From Rhodobacterales bacterium (GTDB lineage Bacteria; Pseudomonadota; Alphaproteobacteria; Rhodobacterales; Rhodobacteraceae), in the NCBI GenBank assembly GCA_017303485.1, contig JAFLCY010000031.1, forward strand, positions 1 through 35,807: a DNA stretch of 35,807 nucleotides, given 5' to 3'. Below, piece after piece: positions 7,904 to 14,775 of the stretch (within the stretch, counting starts at the first letter, position 1; each line of letters begins with the position of its first letter). The notes beneath the pieces were generated by a model, which was given only the letters and a program-made list of their open reading frames with translations, was not told where the DNA came from and did no database searches. A program made the translations under genes and the position numbers.

Positions 7904-9061
7904 TCAGGCAGCTTCGGCGAGCGCGGCGATCTCGGCGTGGAACGCATGCGCGATCCAGGGCATCAGCGCCTGGACGTCCGAGGTCTCGACCGTCGAGCCG
8001 CACCAGATGCGCAGGCCCGGAGGCGCGTCGCGATAGGCGCCAAGGTCGAAACCGGCACCCGCTTTTTCGATCCGCTTGGCGACGGCCTTGGCGAAAGCCT
8101 CGCCGTCGGTGATGCGGGGATCGGTGAACTTGAGGCACACGCTCGTGGTCGAAGCCGTGGCCGGGTCTTCGGCCAGGTTCGCGATCCACGGGTTCGCGGC
8201 GCAGAAATCGTGGACGACCTTGGCGTTGGCCGTGGCCCGGGCGATCAGGCCCTTGAGACCGCCAATGGACTTCGCCCATTTCAGCGCGACGAGGTAGTCT
8301 TCATTGGCCAGCATCGAGGGCGTGTTGATCGTCTCGCCCTGGAAGATGCCTTCGATCAGCTTGCCCTTGGCGGTCAGGCGGAAAATCTTCGGCAGCGGCC
8401 AGGCGGGGGTGTAGCTTTCCAGCCGCTCCACCGCGCGGGGCGACAGGATCAAGATGCCGTGCGCGCCCTCACCCCCCAGTACCTTCTGCCAGGAGAAGGT
8501 GGTGACGTCGAGCTTCGCCCAGGGCAGGTCCATCGCGAAGGCAGCGCTGGTGGCGTCACAGATCGTCAGGCCCTGACGGGTGGTGGGGATCGCGTCACCG
8601 TTCGGCAGGCGGACGCCGGAAGTGGTGCCGTTCCAGGTGAAGACCACGTCCTTGTCGAAATCGACCTCGGCGAAGTCCACGATCTTCCCGTAAGGCGCGA
8701 TGCGAACCTTGGCGTCTAGTTTCAGCTGTTTCACGACATCGGTGACCCAGCCTTCGCCGAAGCTTTCCCAGGCCAGCATTTCCACCGGGCGCTGGCCAAG
8801 CAGCGACCAGAGCGCCATTTCCACGGCGCCTGTGTCGGACGCGGGGACGATGCCGATGCGGTAATCATCCGGCACGCCAAGGATTTCGCGGGTGAGGTCG
8901 ATCGCCTCTTTCAGCTTGGCCTTGCCGACAGCGGCGCGGTGCGAGCGGCCCAAGGGCGCGTCGGCTAGCATATCAAGCGAATATCCGGGGATTTTGGCGC
9001 AGGGGCCAGAAGAGAAGCGCGGATTGGCCGGGCGCTTGGCCGGCGGGGTCAGGTCAGTCAT
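7904..9061 (-). CDS. serC: Phosphoserine aminotransferase
   Basis: PLP enzyme making 3-phosphoserine from 3-phosphohydroxypyruvate and glutamate, the second step of serine synthesis; it may also act in pyridoxal phosphate synthesis. It has 385 residues, the longer alphaproteobacterial/Methanosarcina-type form. The start is [26 protein letters not shown]-contacting residues lie around SDTGAVE and [10 protein letters not shown], and the Schiff-base Lys193 is in [13 protein letters not shown]. The ATG at 9061 has GGAAGG six bases upstream, inside a small stem of the leader RNA. The gene heads the serC-serA pair and diverges from serB across 155 bp. Confidence 0.95.
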   Translation of the reverse strand: MTDLTPPAKRPANPRFSSGPCAKIPGYSLDMLADAPLGRSHRAAVGKAKLKEAIDLTREILGVPDDYRIGIVPASDTGAVEMALWSLLGQRPVEMLAWESFGEGWVTDVVKQLKLDAKVRIAPYGKIVDFAEVDFDKDVVFTWNGTTSGVRLPNGDAIPTTRQGLTICDATSAAFAMDLPWAKLDVTTFSWQKVLGGEGAHGILILSPRAVERLESYTPAWPLPKIFRLTAKGKLIEGIFQGETINTPSMLANEDYLVALKWAKSIGGLKGLIARATANAKVVHDFCAANPWIANLAEDPATASTTSVCLKFTDPRITDGEAFAKAVAKRIEKAGAGFDLGAYRDAPPGLRIWCGSTVETSDVQALMPWIAHAFHAEIAALAEAA

Positions 9062-9120
9062 GGTAGCCTTCCAGCTAAAAGCCCTTCGTTGGGGAAGGGT
9101 GTCCCGCCGCCTTGGCTAAT
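9062..9120 (-). promoter_or_regulatory. serC leader RNA motif
   Basis: The minus strand just before serC holds GGCGGGACACCC, a hairpin CCCTTC-CCCAAC-GAAGGG (9082-9099), then TAGC-TGGAAG-GCTA whose loop carries the serC ribosome-binding site. An upstream TAGCC (near 9116) could instead pair with GGCTA beside that site. This fits the published description of the serC leader, found upstream of serC-serA operons in alphaproteobacteria, whose last stem overlaps the Shine-Dalgarno sequence. The ligand, if any, is not known to me. Confidence 0.7.
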
Positions 9121-9216
9121 GACCTACCCGCTCTGGCGCAAGCGGAAAAATCGCGATAGTCCGACGCTTGATCGCGAAAAAGCGACGCTCAGGTTCACTA
9201 TCGGAAACTTCGCCAA

Positions 9217-10095
9217 ATGCATGTCGTCACGCTGCTCACCAACCCTGAAACACCGGTGCTGGACCGGGTCACGGTGGAGAGCCTGCGCGATGCCTGGGGC
9301 GGCGGGGCGGCGCGCTGGCTCGATCCCGGTGTGGCCGCCGAGTTCGATGTCGGAACCATCCCCGGCAACCGCTGGGAGGTCTGGGAAGGGCTGCAGGCGC
9401 TGCGGGTGGATATGGTGGTGCAGCGGGCCGAGGGGCGGCGGAAGCGCCTCCTGATCGCGGACATGGATTCGACCATGATCCGACAGGAATGCATCGACGA
9501 GCTGGCGGATGAGGCGGGGGTCGGGGCCCGCGTTGCCGAGATTACCGCGCGGGCGATGAACGGCGAGCTGGATTTCGAGGGTGCCCTGCGTGAGCGGGTG
9601 GGCCTGCTGAAGGGCCTGCCCGAAGCGGTCATTGGCCAGGTGCTGCGCGACCGGATCACGCTGATGCCGGGGGGGAAGATGCTTCTGACCACGATGAAGG
9701 CGAACGGAGCCTATGCGGCGCTCGTGTCGGGCGGGTTCACGGCCTTCACCTCGGCGGTTGCCGGGATGCTGGGCTTCGACGAGAACCGGGCGAATACCTT
9801 GCAGGTCGGGGGGGGCCAGCTGACCGGAACCGTTGCCGAGCCGATCCTTGGCAAGGAAGCCAAGCTTCAGGCGCTGAACGAGATCGCGAAACGGCTTGCG
9901 ATCGCGCCCGCCGAGGCGATTGCGGTTGGCGACGGAGCGAATGACCTGCCGATGCTGAAGGCCGCCGGAACGGGCGTGGCGCTGCATGCCAAGCCTCGGG
10001 TACAGGCGGAGTGCGAGGTGCGGGTGAACCACGGCGACCTGACGGCGCTGCTGTATCTGCAGGGTTATTCCCGCGATGAGTTCGCCCAGGTCTGA
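9217..10095 (+). CDS. serB: Phosphoserine phosphatase
   Basis: Hydrolyses 3-phosphoserine to serine, the last step of the pathway whose first two enzymes are encoded by the divergent serC-serA pair. It has 292 residues: an N-terminal ACT-like region (about 1-70), then a HAD-family phosphatase core. DMDSTMI holds the nucleophile Asp82 and general acid Asp84; SGGFTAF is HAD motif II; the distal motif GDGANDLPML coordinates magnesium. The ATG at 9217 (MHVVTLLTNP) begins the family's usual N-terminus. Having all three ser genes side by side suggests joint control, possibly through the shared 155-bp divergent region. Confidence 0.95.
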   Translation: MHVVTLLTNPETPVLDRVTVESLRDAWGGGAARWLDPGVAAEFDVGTIPGNRWEVWEGLQALRVDMVVQRAEGRRKRLLIADMDSTMIRQECIDELADEAGVGARVAEITARAMNGELDFEGALRERVGLLKGLPEAVIGQVLRDRITLMPGGKMLLTTMKANGAYAALVSGGFTAFTSAVAGMLGFDENRANTLQVGGGQLTGTVAEPILGKEAKLQALNEIAKRLAIAPAEAIAVGDGANDLPMLKAAGTGVALHAKPRVQAECEVRVNHGDLTALLYLQGYSRDEFAQV

Positions 10096-10380
10096 CCACC
10101 AGTCTGGCGGAGCGCAGACGCGCAAGACCTTCCTCTCGTCGTCGGCCTTCGCCTCCTCCTCGCCTGATGGGGGTTTCACCCCCAAACCCCCAGAGTATTT
10201 GCCGAAAAGAGCAAGGCCGATTTGCTCTTTTCCCAGATCCTCCCGCCGGAGGCACCCCTTACCGTCAGCCTGAGGGCGGCTGACATCCGGGTTGGCGGCA
10301 GCGCCGCCGAGCGGGGCCTCGATGCCCCCCGAGGTGGCTCCCCCTTGCCCCCGGAACCGGAAGCGACGAGAAGCTTGGCC
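10096..10380. other. Hairpin-rich intergenic region, no gene seen
   Basis: Between serB and the TSUP gene there is no convincing ORF. The region holds at least four stems: GGGGG-TTTCA-CCCCC (10169-10183), an 11-bp stem GAAAAGAGCAA/TTGCTCTTTTC (10204-10232), GTCAGCC/GGCTGAC (10264-10284) and GGCGGC-AGC-GCCGCC (about 10291-10305). The first is followed by a C-run and AGTATTT, a layout also seen at 22354-22390. Transcription termination of serB and mRNA protection are possible roles. Confidence 0.6.
10204..10232. terminator. Strong hairpin downstream of serB
   Basis: A perfect 11-bp stem, GAAAAGAGCAA with TTGCTCTTTTC, around a seven-base loop, 108 bases after the serB stop. The ascending arm ends in a TTTTC stretch. 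It is the best terminator candidate for serB in this gap. Confidence 0.5.
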
Positions 10381-11142
10381 ATGTTCGAAGTTGTCCCTCA
10401 TCTTGTCCTGCTCCTGGTCCTTGCCGCCTTTTGCGCTGGCTTCATCGACAGCATTGCTGGCGGCGGCGGGCTGATCTCGGTGCCTGCCCTGCTTCTGGCC
10501 GGGGCCTCGCCGGTCGAGGCGCTGGCGACGAACAAGTTGCAGGGTACTTTCGGGGCCGCGACGGCGACACTGGCCTATGCCCGCGCCGGGCAGGTCCGGC
10601 CGCAGGACCAGTTGGGCATGGCGGCGATCAGTGCCGCGGCTGGGGCAGTGGGCGCGACGATGGCGCATCTGATGCCCGCCGAGGTCCTGCGGGTGATCAT
10701 GCCCGTGGTGCTGATCGGGGTAGCGGCGTTCTTTGCGTTGAAGCCGGGGCTTTCGGATGACGCCCGGGTCGAACGCATGAAGCCTGCCGTCTTTGCGGTG
10801 ACTGTGGTTCCGGCTGTTGCGGCTTATGACGGGTTCTTCGGTCCCGGGACCGGGTCGTTCTTCATGATGGGCTTCGTGCTTTTGGCGGGCTATGGCGTGC
10901 TGAAAGCGACAGCGCATACCAAGGTGTTGAACTTCGCCTCGAACATCGGCTCGCTTCTGGTCTTCATCCCCTCGGGTGCGATGTGGTGGGGGGTGGGCTT
11001 TGCGATGGCGGTGGCGCAGGTTGCCGGGGCTTCGCTGGGCGCACGGTTGGCGATGCGGATCGGGGCGCGTTTGATCAAGCCCCTGCTCGTCATCACCTCG
11101 ACCGCGATGGCCCTGCGGCTTCTGTGGCAGGCGCTGGGCTAA
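10381..11142 (+). CDS. TSUP family (TauE/SafE-like) membrane transporter
   Basis: A 253-residue inner-membrane protein of the TauE/SafE/YfcA family (formerly DUF81), which moves sulfite, sulfonates or other small organic anions; the substrate here is unknown. The hallmark GFIDSIAGGGGLISVPALLLAG (residues 20-41) with TNKLQGTFGA following, and the second-half AAYDGFFGPGTGSFFM, are the two family repeats. The ATG at 10381 gives a normal N-terminus; an upstream TTG at 10222 would add 53 low-complexity residues encoded by a hairpin-rich stretch. The stop overlaps the convergent zapE-type stop by four bases. Confidence 0.88.
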   Translation: MFEVVPHLVLLLVLAAFCAGFIDSIAGGGGLISVPALLLAGASPVEALATNKLQGTFGAATATLAYARAGQVRPQDQLGMAAISAAAGAVGATMAHLMPAEVLRVIMPVVLIGVAAFFALKPGLSDDARVERMKPAVFAVTVVPAVAAYDGFFGPGTGSFFMMGFVLLAGYGVLKATAHTKVLNFASNIGSLLVFIPSGAMWWGVGFAMAVAQVAGASLGARLAMRIGARLIKPLLVITSTAMALRLLWQALG

Positions 11143-12218
11143 ACTCCCCAGTCCGCACCCTGCATCTCGCGCAGTCGGCTGGCGGTGCGTTCGAATTCGA
11201 AGGACCCCTCGCCTTCGATATACAGCCGTTCCGGCGTTTCGGCGGCCGAGGCGATGAGGCGGACCTTCGCCTCGTAAAGCGCGTCGATCAGGATGACGAA
11301 GCGCTTCGCCTCGTTGTAGTTGGCCGAAGAAAGCTGTGGGATGTCTTCCAGGATCAGCACCCGGACAGCGCGGGCGATGGCGAGGTAGTCGGCGGGGCCG
11401 AGGGGTTTCGAGCAGAGGTCCCAGAAGCTGGCGCGGCCGACCCCGTTCGCGAAGCGGGGGAGGGTGACCTGCCGCCCGTTCACCTCCAGCGTAAGCGGCT
11501 GCTCGGGCGCGCCGCCGGTGAGGTCGGCCCAGATCGCGGCGATCTGCGCGGTGGCCGTGCGGGCGGGGTGGAAGTAGACCTGCGCGCCCTGAAGGCGGTG
11601 CTGGCGGTAGTCGGTCGGGCTTTCCAGTTCCACGACCTCCAGCCTTTCTTCCAGCATGGCGATGAAGGGCAGGAAGATGCCGCGGTTGAGGCCGTCCTTG
11701 TAAAGATCGCCGGGGGGCCGGTTCGAGGTGGTGACGATCACGATCCCGGCGGCGAAGAGCTTCTCGAACAGCCGCCCCACCAGCATCGCGTCGGTGATGT
11801 CGGTGATCTGCATCTCGTCGAAGGCGAGGAGGCGGAGGTCACGGATGATCTCGTCGGCGACGGGGGTGAGGGGGTCTTCCACCCCGCGCGCGCGGGCGGC
11901 GTGCATCCCCTTGTGGACGCCCTGCATGAAGGCGTGGAAGTGGACGCGGCGTTTCTGCTGGATTTCGGTGGCTTCGGTGAAGAGGTCCATCAGCATCGAC
12001 TTGCCGCGCCCGACGCCGCCCCAGAGGTAGAGGCCTTTGGGCGGCTGGATCGGCTTGGCGAAGAGGCCGGCGAAGAGGCCGACCTTGCGGGTGGCGTTGG
12101 CCTCCAGCCAGGCGCGAAGCTCCTCCAGCCGGGGCAGGAGGGCGTGCTGGGCGGGGTCGGCCCTGAGGGAGCCGTCGGCGACGCGGGCCTCGTAGATCTC
12201 GGTCAGGGTCTGGCGCAT
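11139..12218 (-). CDS. zapE: ZapE/AFG1-type AAA+ ATPase
   Basis: Cell-division-associated P-loop ATPase of the AFG1/ZapE family, cytoplasmic and linked to the FtsZ ring in E. coli. The Walker A is WGGVGRGKS (Lys73), and Walker B is LLAFDEMQITD (Asp134, Glu135). The family stretches HFHAFMQGVH and VTTSNRPPGDLYKDGLNR are present, and the C-terminus has ANYNEAKRFVILIDALYE. I used the ATG at 12218 (MRQTLTEIYEARVADGSL), 359 residues; a TTG at 12284 would add 22 Pro-rich residues. Neither has a good ribosome site. The 3' end overlaps the convergent TSUP gene by four bases. Confidence 0.92.
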   Translation of the reverse strand: MRQTLTEIYEARVADGSLRADPAQHALLPRLEELRAWLEANATRKVGLFAGLFAKPIQPPKGLYLWGGVGRGKSMLMDLFTEATEIQQKRRVHFHAFMQGVHKGMHAARARGVEDPLTPVADEIIRDLRLLAFDEMQITDITDAMLVGRLFEKLFAAGIVIVTTSNRPPGDLYKDGLNRGIFLPFIAMLEERLEVVELESPTDYRQHRLQGAQVYFHPARTATAQIAAIWADLTGGAPEQPLTLEVNGRQVTLPRFANGVGRASFWDLCSKPLGPADYLAIARAVRVLILEDIPQLSSANYNEAKRFVILIDALYEAKVRLIASAAETPERLYIEGEGSFEFERTASRLREMQGADWGV

Positions 12219-12364
12219 GGGGAAGGAGTAGCGGGGCGGGGGCGGGGGCCGCAAGGGGCTCTGGCACTGCCCACGCGAGGACAAGGCGGCGAGGTGTGGG
12301 ATTTCAAGGGGTTGGCTGTGGGCGTTAGGGGGGTGTTAACCGGGGTGGGGGTATGTCCAAGATA

Positions 12365-12442
12365 TCATTTCCACGATGGCGAGAACCCAGCATGTGTCTT
12401 GGTTGCACTCCAAACTTTAGGTCACCGTTGTCGTGGAAATGA
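12365..12442. repeat. 12-bp inverted repeat, 54-base interior
   Basis: TCATTTCCACGA (12365-12376) and TCGTGGAAATGA (12431-12442) are perfect inverted repeats. Outside them TCCAA (12356) and TTGGA (12457) also match, and the interior holds a small TTGG/CCAA hairpin. It could be a cruciform, a structured transcript, or the ends of a tiny element. Confidence 0.7.
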
Positions 12443-12498
12443 CGGATGCCGAGAAGTTGGACGTCTCCTTCGCCCGGAATCAAGGCGCTTGCGCCGCC

Positions 12499-12627
12499 GG
12501 GCAGCGCCCGACCGCCCCCTCGGGCGGGCGCTTCGCTGCGTCTCGCTCAGAACTGCGGTGGGAGGGGTTGAACGATAAATCGCGTAGAATGGAGGTTGCT
12601 CGCCCACCCGGCGGTCGGGCGCTGCCC
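12499..12627. repeat. 18-bp perfect inverted repeat bounding 129 bp
   Basis: GGGCAGCGCCCGACCGCC at 12499-12516 is the exact reverse complement of 12610-12627, with 93 bases between. The layout resembles a small non-autonomous element with terminal inverted repeats, or two oppositely oriented copies of a GC-rich dispersed repeat. No transposase gene is present and no target-site duplication is obvious. Confidence 0.75.
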
Positions 12628-12712
12628 TCTTGGTGTGCCCGGGAATGGTGGGCGGTAGCGTATTCTACCAAGGTACCGGTCGTGGGCGCTCTCCTTGGCG
12701 CTTGAGAGGTCT

Positions 12713-13117
12713 CTAAGGGATCACGAAGCGCAGCGATGCGAATGAGACGGAAAAGCTTCCGCCCATGGTGTTGACCCAAAGCTCCCTTGGCAGGAGTTCG
12801 GTTGCAGCTACATCATGGCCGACAGCGTTTTGGACCCGTTGAAAGTTGCCATCTTCTGCGCCGGTCAGTTGCAGTTGAAGCCTTGGGTGCGCGATGCGGA
12901 AACCGCTGTCGGGAGAATGAGTGAGAACTTCTTGAAACTCCAAGATCATGGTCGTCGAGGCTTTGGAATACTGGGCATCCGCCAGCAGGGAGTCGTGGAG
13001 GCCGACGACGCTGCTCCAGAACTCTGCGACATTGGACCAATCTTCCGACGAGCACTTGAATTGCATTATGAGCCTGTAGGTTCGCAGAGTTTCGAGAATG
13101 TCGGTGCGCTGAAGCAT
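12713..13117 (-). CDS. Hypothetical protein, orphan ORF in lower-GC patch
   Basis: A 134-residue open frame that I do not recognise. Its composition (Phe, Ser, Gln, Leu-rich, with varied third positions) looks like a real or formerly real protein and not a GC-rich shadow, and no other frame here is better. There is no signal peptide, no membrane segment and no clear motif; the middle (AEFWSSVVGLHDSLLADAQYSKASTTMILEFQEVL broken across 32-66) suggests a mixed alpha/beta fold. GC is visibly lower than in the flanking genes. The ATG at 13117 has only a weak GTAGGG upstream. It may be a recent acquisition or a decaying gene. Confidence 0.5.
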   Translation of the reverse strand: MLQRTDILETLRTYRLIMQFKCSSEDWSNVAEFWSSVVGLHDSLLADAQYSKASTTMILEFQEVLTHSPDSGFRIAHPRLQLQLTGAEDGNFQRVQNAVGHDVAATELLPRELWVNTMGGSFSVSFASLRFVIP

Positions 13118-13147
13118 ACCCTACGATGGCGGTGGCGCTGGTGAAGA

Positions 13148-13168
13148 GTCGGGCTGAAGCCCGACCTA
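13148..13168. repeat. Single REP-like hairpin at the MORN gene stop
   Basis: GTCGGGCT-GA-AGCCCGAC (13148-13165) is followed by CTAC, i.e. GTAG in front of the stem on the minus strand. The TAG within this GTAG is the stop codon of the MORN-repeat gene. Confidence 0.7.
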
Positions 13169-14623
13169 CGGGTTCGTCGCGGGTTCTGCGGGGGCTTCGC
13201 CCTCGGCGGGGGCCTCGCCTTCCACCGGGGCCGGAGTCTCCGGCGGCGCTGTCAGGATACCGTTCTGCCAGACGCCTTCGGCGACCTCGCCGCTGGCGTA
13301 TGTCAGCTTGCCCTGGCCCTCGCGCTTGCCGGCCTTGAAGAGGCCCTCGTAGATGTCACCCTCGGGGTAGGTGGCCACGCCTTGCCCCTCGATCTGGCCG
13401 GCGACCCAGGCGCCCACATATTTGAAGCCCTCGGTAGTGGAGAACTCGCCTTGGCCATCCCGTAGCCCCGCCTTGAAATCACCCCGGTAGAGGCTTTCGT
13501 CGGGGTAGACCGCCGCGCCAACCCCCTCACGCTCACCGCCGACCCAGTCGCCTTCGTAGCGGTAGCCGTCGGGGTAGGTCATCAGGCCCTTGCCCTCGGG
13601 CTTGGCCTGCTTGAAGCTACCTTCGTAGACCCGGCCGTCCTTGTAGGTGGCGCGGCCCTGGCCCTCGATCACGCCCGCAACCCAGTTGCCCTGGTAGGTG
13701 GAGCCGTCGGGATAGGTGATCGCGCCCTGGCCCTGCGGCTGGTCACCCTTCATCGCGCCAATGTAGACCGAGCCGTCAGGATAGGTGATCGAGCCGGTGC
13801 CCTCCATCCTCCCCTCGACCCAGGCGCCTTCGTATTTGAAGCCGTCGGTGGTGGTGAACGTGCCCTGGCCCTGGCGGTGATCCTTCACCCAGTTGCCGTA
13901 GTAGATGTCGCCGTTCTTGTGGGTCAGCTTGCCCTGTCCTTCGCGGAGGCCGTCCTTGAAGCTGCCCTCGTAAAGATCGCCGTTCGGTTGAGTCAGGATG
14001 CCCTTGCCGTTGATCTGCCCCTCGGCCCAGTCCCCCTGATAGGCGAGGCCGTCCGGCATGGTCAGCTTGCCCTTGCCCGAGCGCTGGCCCTTGACCAGCG
14101 TGCCCTCATAGACCGTGCCGTCAGGGTAGGTGATGCGGCCCTGGCCTTCCTTGACGCCCAGCACCCAGTCGCCTTCGTAGGTATAGCCCGAGGGGTTGGT
14201 CAGCTTGCCCTTGCCGTTGTGGGTGCCCTTGACGAAGGCGCCCTCGTAGACCGAGCCGTTGGCGTAGACGGCGCGGCCCTCGCCGGTCATCTGGCCCTCG
14301 ATCCAGTCGCCCTCGTAGGTGCGGCCGTCGGGGGCGGTGATCTTGCCGATGCCGTCAGGCTGGCCCTTCTCGAACGTGCCTTCGTAGACCGAGCCGTTGG
14401 GGTAGCGGGCGGTGCCCTGGCCGGTGATTTCGCCCTCGACCCAGTCGCCGGTGTATTCGAAGCCGGAGGGGAGTTTGTAGGTTCCCTGCCCGTGCTGGCG
14501 GCCGTTCAGGAAGGTGCCTTCGTAGACCGAGCCGTCGTCGTATTGTTTGGTGATGATCTCTCCGTCCTGCGCCTGCGCGGGAAGCGCAAGGGAGGCGAGG
14601 AGAAGGGCGATGGGCAGGCGCAT
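13166..14623 (-). CDS. Exported MORN-repeat protein
   Basis: A 485-residue protein: a Sec signal peptide (MRLPIALLLASLALPAQA, cleavage near residue 18/19), 18 full MORN repeats of exactly 23 residues (27-440), a degenerate nineteenth, and a Pro/Glu/Ala-rich tail of about 25 residues (APPETPAPVEGEAPAEGEAP). Each repeat follows Y-x-D-G-x-x-Y-x-G-x-[FW]-x-x-G-x-x-x-G-x-G. Odd units mostly have YEG-[TSA]-F and even units YEG-D-W, so the real period in the first half is 46. MORN repeats make an elongated beta-hairpin stack and usually bind membranes or proteins. Being exported, it should act in the periplasm or outside; its function is unknown. Confidence 0.88.
   Translation of the reverse strand: MRLPIALLLASLALPAQAQDGEIITKQYDDGSVYEGTFLNGRQHGQGTYKLPSGFEYTGDWVEGEITGQGTARYPNGSVYEGTFEKGQPDGIGKITAPDGRTYEGDWIEGQMTGEGRAVYANGSVYEGAFVKGTHNGKGKLTNPSGYTYEGDWVLGVKEGQGRITYPDGTVYEGTLVKGQRSGKGKLTMPDGLAYQGDWAEGQINGKGILTQPNGDLYEGSFKDGLREGQGKLTHKNGDIYYGNWVKDHRQGQGTFTTTDGFKYEGAWVEGRMEGTGSITYPDGSVYIGAMKGDQPQGQGAITYPDGSTYQGNWVAGVIEGQGRATYKDGRVYEGSFKQAKPEGKGLMTYPDGYRYEGDWVGGEREGVGAAVYPDESLYRGDFKAGLRDGQGEFSTTEGFKYVGAWVAGQIEGQGVATYPEGDIYEGLFKAGKREGQGKLTYASGEVAEGVWQNGILTAPPETPAPVEGEAPAEGEAPAEPATNP
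13304..14545 (-). repeat. 69-bp tandem coding repeats (18 units)
   Basis: DNA counterpart of the 23-residue MORN units. Units are diverged in sequence but unbroken in length: no unit is shortened or lengthened over 1.24 kb, which points to selection for register. Confidence 0.85.
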
Positions 14624-14775
14624 TGGCGAATCCCCGAAACTGTACCGGAAGGAGCGTAAGGGGCGGGTTCCAAGGTGACAAGGATTTGGCGGTCAAAGGC
14701 TTGGGAGCGGGCCTGAGCCACTTTCCCTTGGGGTGAAGTCTGGTAAAAGGAGAGGATGTAGTGGGGGAGGCCGCG

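Larger units (their letters stand above)
12219..12712. other. 494-bp non-coding patch with two inverted repeats
   Basis: No ORF here looks like a protein: the open frames on both strands read as arginine/alanine/proline-rich translations of repeat DNA. The patch contains a 12-bp inverted repeat (12365-12442) and an 18-bp inverted repeat (12499-12627), a GGCGC-TT-GCGCC hairpin at 12484-12495, and a lower-GC stretch around 12350-12430. Together with the orphan ORF downstream it looks like an insertion or repeat remnant. Confidence 0.6.

Noticed and set aside
12433-12705. 90-codon ORF within the non-coding patch
   Set aside because: It translates the 18-bp inverted repeats and their neighbours; residues mirror repeat DNA and no family is recognisable.
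13304-14545. Regular 69-bp periodicity as a CRISPR-like array
   Set aside because: The units are in-frame coding repeats (MORN), diverged between units, with no spacer/repeat alternation and no cas genes.
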